Shown in pieces: positions 57,487-64,000 of a stretch of DNA of 64,000 nucleotides. Source of the DNA: DATJGF01 sp035495315 (lineage in GTDB: Bacteria > Verrucomicrobiota > Verrucomicrobiia > Limisphaerales > UBA8199). Numbering within the stretch: position 1 is the stretch's first letter; the number at the start of each line of letters is the position of its first letter. The stretch spans positions 1 through 64,000 of the forward strand of contig DATJGF010000194.1 of NCBI GenBank assembly GCA_035495315.1, in the 5' to 3' direction. The translations under genes were made by a program, and so were the position numbers. The notes under the pieces are model-generated. The model was not told the origin of the DNA, did not search any database, and saw only the letters and a program-made list of their open reading frames with translations.

Positions 57487-57760
57487 GTTACGACTTTACG
57501 TCGCGGGACAAACCCCGCGCTCAGTAGCCGCTCTGGCTAATCTCCGCCGTTTTTGTGAAGAACGGGTGCCCGGGAAGTACCGGCTTGAAGTGATTGATCT
57601 TCTTAAACAGCCAAAATTGGCGAGTGGGGATCAGATTCTCGCGGTGCCGACATTGGTCCGGCGATTGCCCGCACCCATGCGCAAAATTATTGGCGATCTC
57701 TCAAATCGCGAGAAACTCCTTATCGGCCTCGACCTGCAGGATGTACACAATGGATTATGA
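57428..57760 (+). CDS. kaiB: KaiB-like protein 1
   Basis: 110 residues, near the usual ~100. FELRLYVAGQTPRSVAALANLRRFCEERVPGKYRLEVIDLLKQPKLASGDQILAVPTLVRRLPAPMRKIIGDLSNREKLLIGLDL matches cyanobacterial KaiB along its full length, including the LYVAGxTPxS start, the VIDxxxxPxLA block and the APTL/IGDLS elements. A ~20-residue Lys/Arg-rich N-terminus is extra. Its first 59 bp overlap the end of kaiC, and its stop overlaps the second kaiB by ATGA. KaiB binds KaiC in a fold-switched state and sets the phase or represses its activity. Confidence 0.93.
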   Translation: MKTKANHNSAKKPRARSPFELRLYVAGQTPRSVAALANLRRFCEERVPGKYRLEVIDLLKQPKLASGDQILAVPTLVRRLPAPMRKIIGDLSNREKLLIGLDLQDVHNGL

Positions 57761-58131
57761 AAAAGAAACAAAAGGGGCAGGCTGCGCCTGGCTCGGGAAA
57801 AAGGCCGAAGCGGCCCAAATATTTGATGCGGCTTTACGTCACCGGGGCGACGCCGCGTTCAACGCGCGCGATTACCAATCTCCGGCGCTTATGCGACGAG
57901 AATCTTGACGGGCACTTTGAATTGGAAGTCATCGATATTTATCAGCAGCCCGGGTTGGCCCGCGAGAGCCAGATCATCGCCGCGCCGACCTTAATTAAGA
58001 CGCTCCCACTGCCCTTGCGCAAATTCATCGGCGATATGTCCGATACCAAAACCCTACTGGCGGGACTGGAAATCCTGGCGGCCTCGCCTTCCCAGGTAAA
58101 CCGATCGATCGAAGGACGTTCAAGACGTTAG
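57757..58131 (+). CDS. KaiB-like protein 2
   Basis: 124 residues. YLMRLYVTGATPRSTRAITNLRRLCDENLDGHFELEVIDIYQQPGLARESQIIAAPTLIKTLPLPLRKFIGDMSDTKTLLAGLEI is clearly KaiB-like and aligns end to end with kaiB1 at roughly half identity by eye. It has a Lys/Gly-rich N-terminal lead and a ~20-residue Ser/Arg tail. The tandem, coupled arrangement suggests two KaiB forms with different partners, for example KaiC and the kinase downstream. It could also be of the KaiB3 type that does not drive a clock. No catalytic residues are expected. Confidence 0.9.
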   Translation: MKKKQKGQAAPGSGKRPKRPKYLMRLYVTGATPRSTRAITNLRRLCDENLDGHFELEVIDIYQQPGLARESQIIAAPTLIKTLPLPLRKFIGDMSDTKTLLAGLEILAASPSQVNRSIEGRSRR

Positions 58132-58136
58132 CACTC

Positions 58137-59318
58137 ATGGCTCGCGCGACTCCCCCATCACGCCTGGTCCAGCAATTCTCCAAGCTGAAGGAACGGCTCG
58201 CCGAAGTGGAGGATACGCTCGACGCAATTCGGTCCGGCTCAATCGATGCCCTGGTGGTGCACACACCACGGGGAGAGCAACTCTTTACTCTTCGAGGGGC
58301 CGATCAGACCTATCGCGCGCTGGTTGAAGCGATGAACGAAGGCGCCGTCACCCTGAACCACGGCGTGATTGCTTTTTGCAATAACCACTTTGCCCGAATC
58401 GCGCGCGCCCCCTTGGAGAAAGTTTTTGGCAGCCCCATTGCCAGCTGGGTCCCGTCGGAGGAATTTCGTGCGCTGCTTGCAAGCCTTGAACGCGGAACCC
58501 GGCAGCGCGCCAGCATCGAGGCAAGCTTGTTTGCTGCGGATGGCACGGAGGTGCCGGTTATGCTCTCGGTCGGCCGCTTCTCTTCCGATAACCAGACGTC
58601 GGTTTCGCTTGTAGTCACTGATATTACCGAGCGCAAAGCCGCGGAACAGGCCCGGCGCGATCTCTCGCGTCGGATCGTTGAAGCGCAGGAACTCGAACGC
58701 CAGCGCGTCGCCCGCGACCTCCATGACAGCGTGAACCAGCTTCTATTCTCGGCCAAATTCCGTCTCAATTCCGCTCAACCGGAGAGTGCTCACAGCACTC
58801 GCGAAACCCTCGACCAAGTGCGCTCGCTCATCGATAAGGCCATCGGCGAAGTTCGCTTGATTAGCCACAATCTCCGCCCGAGTGAACTCGATGATCTTGG
58901 TCTGGGTGCGGCGTTGCGCAGCCTGGCCAAAGGCTTCCAGTCCCGTTATGGCATTACGACTCGTTGTCGTTGCTCGCTATATCGACGGCTCGACTCGGAA
59001 ATTGAAATGGCTCTGTATCGCATTGCCCAGGAGGCTCTGGCCAATGTCGCCCGGCACGCTCGCGCAACCAATGCTCATCTGGCCATTAATTGTTCCAACG
59101 GCAATGTCCGGTTGGAGGTCCGCGACAATGGCAAAGGCCCGCCTGTCGGCCCCGCCGCGCAAAACGTTCGCGGCTGGGGGCTCAAGAACATGAAAGAACG
59201 GACAGGGTTACTCGGCGGCAGCTTCTCTATTCAGCGCGCTCGGGACCGGGGGACCATCATTTCGGTCAATATCCCCCTCCTGCATCAAAATGGCTGTTCG
59301 ACCGTCAATCCTATATAG
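58137..59318 (+). CDS. Cytoplasmic PAS-domain histidine kinase (NarX/HisKA_3 type)
   Basis: 393 residues with no membrane segment. A short coiled lead (FSKLKERLAEVEDTLDAIRSGSIDALVV) precedes a PAS domain (~55-165, GAVTLNHGVIAFCNNHFARI...TDITERKAAEQ). The HisKA_3 dimerisation domain has the phospho-acceptor H197 in QELERQRVARDLHDSVNQ. The ATP-binding domain shows the N-box EALANVARHARA (299-310), D330NGKG and GLKNMKERTGLLGG. It lies 5 bp after kaiB2 and 34 bp before a LuxR-type regulator, so it is the likely input or output kinase of the Kai module; the PAS ligand is unknown. It resembles the kinase arrangement of SasA in principle but lacks a KaiB-like domain of its own. Confidence 0.93.
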   Translation: MARATPPSRLVQQFSKLKERLAEVEDTLDAIRSGSIDALVVHTPRGEQLFTLRGADQTYRALVEAMNEGAVTLNHGVIAFCNNHFARIARAPLEKVFGSPIASWVPSEEFRALLASLERGTRQRASIEASLFAADGTEVPVMLSVGRFSSDNQTSVSLVVTDITERKAAEQARRDLSRRIVEAQELERQRVARDLHDSVNQLLFSAKFRLNSAQPESAHSTRETLDQVRSLIDKAIGEVRLISHNLRPSELDDLGLGAALRSLAKGFQSRYGITTRCRCSLYRRLDSEIEMALYRIAQEALANVARHARATNAHLAINCSNGNVRLEVRDNGKGPPVGPAAQNVRGWGLKNMKERTGLLGGSFSIQRARDRGTIISVNIPLLHQNGCSTVNPI

Positions 59319-59352
59319 CGCGGGGTTTCCTCCGCGGTGGTTGGCTTAAACG

Positions 59353-60003
59353 ATGGCTTCCAGCATTAAAATCCTGCTCGTCGACGATCACCCGCTGGTG
59401 CGTGAAGGCATCCGCTCCAGCTTGGAGCGTTATCCATCAATTCAAATCCTCGGCGAGGCGGCGAATGGTAAGGAAGCCCTCCAATACGCACGACAGTTGT
59501 GTCCTGATGTCGTTTTGATGGATCTGAATATGCCGGAAATGAATGGGTTCGAAGCCACTACCCTCATCCGCAAATATTGTCCCGAGGCGCGCGTAATAGC
59601 ACTTACGGTTCATGATAGTGAAGAGTATGTGTTTCGCATTCTGCGCAGCGGGGCCAGCGGTTATCTGGTTAAGGATACTTCACCGGAAGAACTGGTCAGA
59701 GCCATTGAGGCCGTCGCCCGGGGCGAAGCGTTTTTCGGACCTCGGATTGCCAAAATCCTGCTGCAGGACGTTGCCCACAAAAATAACGGCGGCCACGGCT
59801 CCGGCCTGCATTCGGCTCTCAGTCAGCGCGAAACCGATGTGCTCCGTTCGATAGCTGAGGGCAATACCAGCAAGGAGATCGCCGCCAACCTCAAATTGAG
59901 CGTGCGTACGGTCGAAACTTACCGCATCCGAATCAAACGCAAACTCAACGCGAGAAACACGGCTGAATTGGTCAGCCGGGCTCGACGGGAGCAACTCATT
60001 TGA
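59353..60003 (+). CDS. NarL/FixJ-family response regulator (LuxR-type HTH)
   Basis: 216 residues. Receiver: LLVDDHPLVREGIRSSLERYPSIQILGEA, phospho-acceptor D57 in VVLMDLNMPEMNGFEA, Thr in ALTVHDSEEY and Lys in GYLVKDTSPEEL. The LuxR DNA-binding domain spans ~150-210: LSQRETDVLRSIAEGNTSKEIAANLKLSVRTVETYRIRIKRKLNARNTAELV. It is the last gene of the five-gene kai operon and the cognate partner of the kinase 34 bp upstream. NarL-type regulators bind short dyads; the ATGGGGT-like palindromes upstream of kaiC, the flanking receivers and the TonB gene are candidates (inference). Confidence 0.94.
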   Translation: MASSIKILLVDDHPLVREGIRSSLERYPSIQILGEAANGKEALQYARQLCPDVVLMDLNMPEMNGFEATTLIRKYCPEARVIALTVHDSEEYVFRILRSGASGYLVKDTSPEELVRAIEAVARGEAFFGPRIAKILLQDVAHKNNGGHGSGLHSALSQRETDVLRSIAEGNTSKEIAANLKLSVRTVETYRIRIKRKLNARNTAELVSRARREQLI

Positions 60004-60150
60004 GTTGATTGCGAGCTAAGGACTCCAAGAGTACACACGCCGGTAGTTCGTTGTTTGCCGTGTAACAAGCATAGGAATTTTCTGTCCGTACTTTCCACAC
60101 GCAACGTTGTCCGCATTTTTATACCTGGAAAGTCGCCCGATTTGCTTTTA

Positions 60151-60178
60151 AGTATTTTGTGGCAGCACGTGAAATACT
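60151..60178. other. Small inverted repeat upstream of the small gene
   Basis: AGTATTT (60151-60157) and AAATACT (60172-60178) form a 7-bp stem with a 14-nt loop in the gap between the LuxR-type gene and the small gene at 60195. Without a T-run; it could terminate the kai operon or be a binding site. Confidence 0.35.
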
Positions 60179-60194
60179 GCCTGTGACAAAGGCC

Positions 60195-60416
60195 ATGCGG
60201 CGGCTCATCAAACATAAGCCTACCAACATGTATTTGACGGCTAATGGACACTGGACCCACGAACCCTCGGCAGCGTGGCAATTCGAGAACATCCAGACGA
60301 TTCTCAACATCCAGCGGCAGTTCAACCTCACTGAAATCGAAATCGTCCTCCAAGTGGGTCCCGAACCGTCCAACGAATATGATATCGCCCTGCCGCTTCG
60401 AAATCCGCTGAGCTGA
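60195..60416 (+). CDS. Small orphan protein, family shared with 31075-31287
   Basis: 73 residues from the ATG at 60195, with AAAGG just upstream; GTG at 60159 is an alternative that adds 12 residues. The sequence KPTNMYLTANGHWTHEPSAA, WQFENIQTILNIQRQFNLTE, IEIVLQVGPEPSNEYDIALPLR aligns with the paralogue at 31075, sharing YL-x-G-x-WT, A-x-x-F, I-x-x-Q-x-x-L and the end EP-x-(Y/W)D-(I/V)-x-PLR. I do not recognise the family. It sits between the kai operon and a TonB-dependent receptor. The cytoplasmic, mixed alpha/beta composition suggests a small regulatory or binding protein, but no function is claimed. Confidence 0.7.
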   Translation: MRRLIKHKPTNMYLTANGHWTHEPSAAWQFENIQTILNIQRQFNLTEIEIVLQVGPEPSNEYDIALPLRNPLS

Positions 60417-60468
60417 AGAGCATAAGTACATCGAGCAGCGCCAATCGGAGCGATCCAACGACCTCCAA

Positions 60469-60486
60469 ATGGGGAAAACACCCCAT
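60469..60486. promoter_or_regulatory. ATGGGG/CCCCAT palindrome, site 4
   Basis: ATGGGG (60469-60474), a 6-nt spacer and CCCCAT (60481-60486) form a perfect dyad 43 bp upstream of the TonB-dependent receptor start. The half-site matches sites 1-3, though the spacing differs. Confidence 0.4.
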
Positions 60487-60529
60487 AATACCGTAGACAT
60501 TCGGCAGCTACTCTACGGCACTCAGCACC

Positions 60530-62593
60530 ATGCACCGACTGTTGCGCCCGCATTGCGTCAAAGTATTGCCCCTGAACGCAATGTTTTCCGCGGCATGGCT
60601 TGTTTTTGCAAGGCCCGGTCAATGTCAGGTCTCCACAACCGAGCAAGAACCGGCAACTTCCGAACCCGCAGTCAATACCAGCAGTTCTTCAACCGCCGAT
60701 TCCCTGGCAGCCTATAAAGGGATGAGCCTGGAGGAACTGATGAATCTGGACGTGACTTCAGTCTCGAAAGTGCAAGAACCCTATGGCAAGGCCCCTGCCG
60801 CCATACAGGTAGTGACGCACGAGGATATCCGCCGTTACGGGGCTTCAAGTTTTCCCGAGGCGCTGCGGTTGGCCGACAATCTTGATGTGGCTCAAGCTTC
60901 TTCGTCGACCTGGGCCATCAGCGCACGTGGCTTTAACAGCTCGGTCGGTAATAAACTCCTGGTGTTGGAGGATGGACGGAGCATCTATTCCCCGCTGTTT
61001 TCCGGGGTCATTTGGAATATGCAGGATTATCTGCTGGAAGATATTGATCGAATTGAAGTTATCAGCGGCCCGGGCGGAACACTGTGGGGAGCAAACGCAG
61101 TCAATGGAGTGATTAACATCCAGACCAAGGATGCTAAAGACACCCAAGGTTTGTACGCCGAAGCCGGAGGTGGAACCTGGCTGGAAGATTTCATCGGCGC
61201 TCGTTACGGCGGCACGTTGGCATCGAATGTCTATTTTCGCGTTTACGGGAAGTATTTCGACCGTGGCCCGCAAGTTTACCGCGACGGCAGCAGCGCTGAC
61301 GATGCCTGGAATCGCGGACAGGCGGGGTTTCGCATTGATTCCGAAGCATCGCAACAGAACTACTTCACGCTCGAAGGCGATGGTTTCGGCGGATACAACG
61401 ACGTCGTCGCCGGCGGGCAAGGGACACCCGGAGCGCAAGGCCATAGCGCGGGCGGCCATGTGCTAGGCCGTTGGACCCATACCTTCGCCGCTGAAAACGA
61501 TCTGAGCGTTCAATTATATTATGATCGGACGCATTTGGCGGCGCCCTTCCAAAGTGCGGGCACTATCCCCGCCGGCACGCTGTATGATGACTTGGACACT
61601 TACGACGCACAGTTTGAACACCGCTTCGCTCTCGGGACGCGGCAACGAATCGTTTGGGGCGGAGAATACCGTTTCACCCATGACGACGTAGAACCCGCTC
61701 CTTTGGTCGCTTTCCTTCCCACTACGTTGGACCAAAATCTTGTCAGTGGTTTTATTCAGGACGAGATCAAGTTACATGAACGGGTTTATTTCACGTTAGG
61801 AGCTAAGGTGGAACACAACGATTACACCGGGGTTGAGTACGAACCTAGCGCGCGCTTGCAATGGAATGTCACCGACAATCAAATGGTTTGGGGCTCCATC
61901 TCAAGAGCCATTCGAGCCCCCTCGCGATTTGACCGCGATCTCTTCCAACCGGACCCGGCCTACGGCCTGCTCCTTGCGGGCAATAATACCTTCCAATCAG
62001 AAACGCTGATTGCTTACGAACTCGGGTACCGGGCCCAGCTCGGGTCTAAAATCTCCGGTTCTTTATCCGGCTTTTACAACGATTACGATAAGCTGCGAAG
62101 CTTGAACTTAACCAGCCCGGGAACCTTGCCCTTGATTTTCGGCAACAACCTTCGCGGTCACACCTATGGGTTCGAACTGAGTGCAAACTATCAGGCCTTG
62201 TCGTGGTGGCGGCTGCATGGCGGTTACGATCTGCTTCTTGAAGATATCACGGTCGGGCCCGGCGGCGATTTATCCAATGGCCTGAGCGAGACCGCTGATC
62301 CCCGACATCAGGTCTTCGTGCGTTCGTCTATGGATCTGCCTTATGGACTCGAATTGGACGCCGCATTTCGCTGGATCGACACAATCCACAACAACAACCT
62401 GACTACCGTCGGAACGCTTCCCAGCTACGGTGAGCTTGATGTCCACGTCGCCTGGCACCCCACCAAAAACATCGAACTGGCGCTTGTCGGTCAGAATCTC
62501 ATGCACGATCAGCACGCCGAAACGGGGTTCCCAGGCCCCGCCCAGGAGGAAATCAAACGGAGTATGTACGGCAAAGTGAGTGTACGGTGGTAA
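60530..62593 (+). CDS. TonB-dependent outer-membrane receptor
   Basis: 687 residues. The N-terminal ~33 residues include a hydrophobic stretch (LNAMFSAAWLVFARPGQCQ) and probably form the signal; the ATG at 60581 is an alternative start. The conserved lead MSLEELMNLDVTSVSKVQEPYGKAPAAIQVVTHEDIRRYGASSFPEALRL opens the plug domain (~65-190), which ends with IDRIEVISGPGGTLWGANAVNGVINIQTKDA. The remaining ~480 residues form the beta-barrel, ending with IELALVGQNLMHDQHAETGF...YGKVSVRW (aromatic C-terminus). It imports a scarce nutrient, such as iron chelate, cobalamin or oligosaccharide, using TonB. No transporter partner is adjacent, so the ligand is open. Confidence 0.93.
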   Translation: MHRLLRPHCVKVLPLNAMFSAAWLVFARPGQCQVSTTEQEPATSEPAVNTSSSSTADSLAAYKGMSLEELMNLDVTSVSKVQEPYGKAPAAIQVVTHEDIRRYGASSFPEALRLADNLDVAQASSSTWAISARGFNSSVGNKLLVLEDGRSIYSPLFSGVIWNMQDYLLEDIDRIEVISGPGGTLWGANAVNGVINIQTKDAKDTQGLYAEAGGGTWLEDFIGARYGGTLASNVYFRVYGKYFDRGPQVYRDGSSADDAWNRGQAGFRIDSEASQQNYFTLEGDGFGGYNDVVAGGQGTPGAQGHSAGGHVLGRWTHTFAAENDLSVQLYYDRTHLAAPFQSAGTIPAGTLYDDLDTYDAQFEHRFALGTRQRIVWGGEYRFTHDDVEPAPLVAFLPTTLDQNLVSGFIQDEIKLHERVYFTLGAKVEHNDYTGVEYEPSARLQWNVTDNQMVWGSISRAIRAPSRFDRDLFQPDPAYGLLLAGNNTFQSETLIAYELGYRAQLGSKISGSLSGFYNDYDKLRSLNLTSPGTLPLIFGNNLRGHTYGFELSANYQALSWWRLHGGYDLLLEDITVGPGGDLSNGLSETADPRHQVFVRSSMDLPYGLELDAAFRWIDTIHNNNLTTVGTLPSYGELDVHVAWHPTKNIELALVGQNLMHDQHAETGFPGPAQEEIKRSMYGKVSVRW

Positions 62594-62720
62594 CGGACAC
62601 GCAAGATGCGCAAAAGCGAAAAGATTTGAGCTTAGCGAGCGCTGTTCAACGGTATAGCGTTGAGCCGCCAGTACGCAGACTGGTTCTCTGCCCAGGATTT
62701 GGACATTCCTGAAAAAAAAT

Positions 62721-63317
62721 TTACAGTGGCCGGATCGTGCGCTTCCCTTCCGATGGCAGCGTGAAGGCCGCAAAACTGGCTCTCATGAACCCATGCGGCA
62801 CAGGGACGCGGCTTTTGATTTTGTTGCGATCCACCGGGCCGTAGGTGCGGCTATCGATGCTGCACGTGCGGTTATCACCCAGCACAAAATATTGGTCTTC
62901 ACCCAATTCAAAGACGCAGATCTCCGTTTGCTGACTGGGACAGGTATAAGTGTGTTTCGGCAGGTATGGTTCTCGCAACATTTTACGATTAATGAACACA
63001 TACCCACGCCACAGATGCACTATTTCTCCCGGCATGCCGACGACTCGTTTCAACGCATAATCCTTGCTCCCGTCATCCATCAGAACAATATCTCCACGGC
63101 TCAGCGGGCCGGAAATTGGCGCTGTATAAACGCGTTCCCCAGAGACATAGGTGGGGGCCATGCTCATCCCGTCTACAACAGAAACTGACCCACAAATGGA
63201 AGCAATCACCGTGTGACCAGCGGCTACGCCGATCATAGCTCCTCCGAGTATGGTTAAGATGAAACGGAAGGGTTTCTTCTGCCAAATGTGGCGACTCAAA
63301 CGGTAAATCTGTCGCAT
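62721..63317 (-). CDS. lepB: Signal peptidase I
   Basis: 198 residues from the ATG at 63317; the longer frame to 63545 overlaps the divergent ATPase gene and is rejected. One transmembrane anchor (FRFILTILGGAMIGVAAGHTVIASIC, ~18-43) is followed by the catalytic Ser52 in VDGMSMAPTYVSGERV and Lys90 in DYALKRVVGMPGE. Box E reads LGDNRTCSIDSRTYGPV (147-163). It removes signal peptides from exported proteins at the periplasmic face. The protein is shorter than E. coli LepB and has only one anchor. It is divergent from a secretion ATPase gene. Organisms often have several copies; this may be an accessory one. Confidence 0.9.
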   Translation of the reverse strand: MRQIYRLSRHIWQKKPFRFILTILGGAMIGVAAGHTVIASICGSVSVVDGMSMAPTYVSGERVYTAPISGPLSRGDIVLMDDGSKDYALKRVVGMPGEIVHLWRGYVFINRKMLREPYLPKHTYTCPSQQTEICVFELGEDQYFVLGDNRTCSIDSRTYGPVDRNKIKSRVPVPHGFMRASFAAFTLPSEGKRTIRPL

Positions 63318-63428
63318 ATTTATTGTTCGGCATGCCTGTGACTGCAATTTCCTTGCCAGTGTACTGCCGGCCTGTTTGATAAGTTTTGAATTCCCAAACC
63401 TTAAAGCGTCAACTAAACATTGAAGCCC

Positions 63429-64000
63429 ATGAGCTATACCGAGCAGTACCTCCAATCGGAGATGGCAGCGCAAGGCATCGAAGTCAGTATCCTGGTCAAC
63501 TGCCTGGTTCAGGATGCCACCCGATTGGGGGCCAGTGACCTCCACATCGAGCCTTGGGAAGACTCAATTGCTGTTCGCGCACGGGTGAACGGTGTTCTGA
63601 CCGAGATCGCTCATCTGCCGCTAGACCTGCTGGACAAAATCTCGACGCGTTTCAAGGTGATGGCGAACCTGGTGACCTACCAGGCTGGGCTGCCGCAAGA
63701 CGGAACCGCCATTGGCGGCCCGGAACTCGAAGGCGTGCAATTGCGCGTTTCAATCTTTCCAACCACGCGCGGCGAAAAGGTTGTCGTGCGGCTGTTTGAT
63801 CCGCGCGATCGCCGATTTGATCTGGCAAATCTTGGCTTCGAGGATGCAACGTTGCAAGGATTGCTGCGCGTGCTCAAACGAACCAGCGGGTTGCTGCTCT
63901 TCACCGGACCCACGGGTTCGGGCAAAACCAGCACGATGTATTCGGCGCTGTGCTATATCATGCAACGGGACGGCACCAGCATCAGCATCAGCACGGTCGA
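63429..64000 (+). CDS. GspE/PilB-type secretion or pilus assembly ATPase (partial, runs off right edge)
   Basis: At least 190 residues, open to the window end. It starts directly with SILVNCLVQDATRLGASDLHIEP (20-42), the beginning of the second N-domain of GspE/PilB-type ATPases, so it lacks the usual ~130-160-residue N1 (MshEN) domain; the ATG at 63429 is the only good start, since a TAA lies in frame at 63414. Then VRARVNGVLTEIAHLP, RFKVMANLVTYQAGLPQDG and VQLRVSIFPTTRGEKVVVRLFDP follow, and Walker A is GPTGSGKT at 160-167. It drives pseudopilus or pilus assembly from the cytoplasm. Its presence fits with the pseudopilin array at 24.9-36.7 kb. Confidence 0.92.
   Translation, partial: MSYTEQYLQSEMAAQGIEVSILVNCLVQDATRLGASDLHIEPWEDSIAVRARVNGVLTEIAHLPLDLLDKISTRFKVMANLVTYQAGLPQDGTAIGGPELEGVQLRVSIFPTTRGEKVVVRLFDPRDRRFDLANLGFEDATLQGLLRVLKRTSGLLLFTGPTGSGKTSTMYSALCYIMQRDGTSISISTV

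Noticed and set aside
63318..63545. Extension of signal peptidase I by 76 residues
   Set aside because: It runs antisense to the secretion ATPase start and precedes the conserved anchor helix; no family member has such a segment.
1..64000. CRISPR array
   Set aside because: No regularly spaced identical repeats of 25-40 bp with unique spacers were seen; the repeats present are palindromic singles or pairs.

Overview
The window looks like a chromosomal segment of a Gram-negative, soil-type member of the Verrucomicrobiota, most plausibly near Pedosphaerales/Limisphaerales. The reasons are a moderately high G+C content; LPS genes (kdsA, lptA, lptB) next to an HPr kinase and HPr; secreted DUF1080, pectate-lyase-like and GH127 proteins; large families of PilX-like proteins; and many short palindromic repeats between genes. 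The taxonomic call is inference from gene content. No rRNA, tRNA or CRISPR array was recognised.

Layout. 1-2.7 kb: a cut YCII-domain protein, a Gfo/Idh/MocA oxidoreductase and a secreted DUF1080 hydrolase. 2.7-6.1 kb: housekeeping genes recA, infC (TTG start) and a class V aminotransferase. 6.3-10.3 kb: two orphan CheY-like regulators, a VapBC-type toxin-antitoxin pair, a PA0069-type radical SAM protein and a nitroreductase-like protein. 10.4-15.5 kb: kdsA, an lptA-like gene, lptB, hprK, ptsH and gatC on the plus strand, a compressed form of the enterobacterial kds-lpt-pts region. 15.5-21.6 kb (minus): a plant-polysaccharide operon (GH127 with a discoidin-like tail, pectate-lyase-like protein, lone sugar ABC permease) and a diacylglycerol-kinase-like gene. 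21.9-24.7 kb: a large secreted HAF/PKD/HYR-type repeat protein.

24.9-36.7 kb (minus) is the most distinctive block. It holds an array of paralogous minor-pseudopilin cassettes, each ordered PilV-like, PilW-like, PilX-like, usually coupled by ATGA overlaps. There are three complete cassettes, one that has lost PilW, and one decayed PilX fragment carrying a frameshift. All PilX-like proteins share a C-terminal signature ending in SWxE(L/I). A GspE/PilB-type ATPase begins at the right edge of the window, so a type IV pilus or type II secretion-like machine is likely.

36.8-53.8 kb: a methyltransferase and a GT2 glycosyltransferase, Nif3-like protein, speA, a membrane protein, a YdcF-like protein, a YbhGFSR-like ABC exporter (fused double ATPase, two permeases, HlyD-like adaptor), hom-lysC and an MFS transporter with a long insert. 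54.2-60 kb: two more orphan receiver proteins flank a KaiC, KaiB, KaiB, PAS-histidine kinase, LuxR-type regulator operon. This is a Kai-like timing or stress module with its own two-component output. 60.2-64 kb: a small orphan protein homologous to one inside the pilin array, a TonB-dependent receptor, signal peptidase I and the partial pilus/secretion ATPase.

Non-coding structure is rich. It includes hairpin pairs with covarying stems around a conserved loop, a 147-bp inverted-repeat (REPIN-like) element, a 145-bp MITE-like element with apparent 10-bp target duplications, two related GGGGCGTTCC terminator hairpins, and a recurring ATGGGGT-type palindrome upstream of receiver genes, kaiC and the TonB receptor gene.
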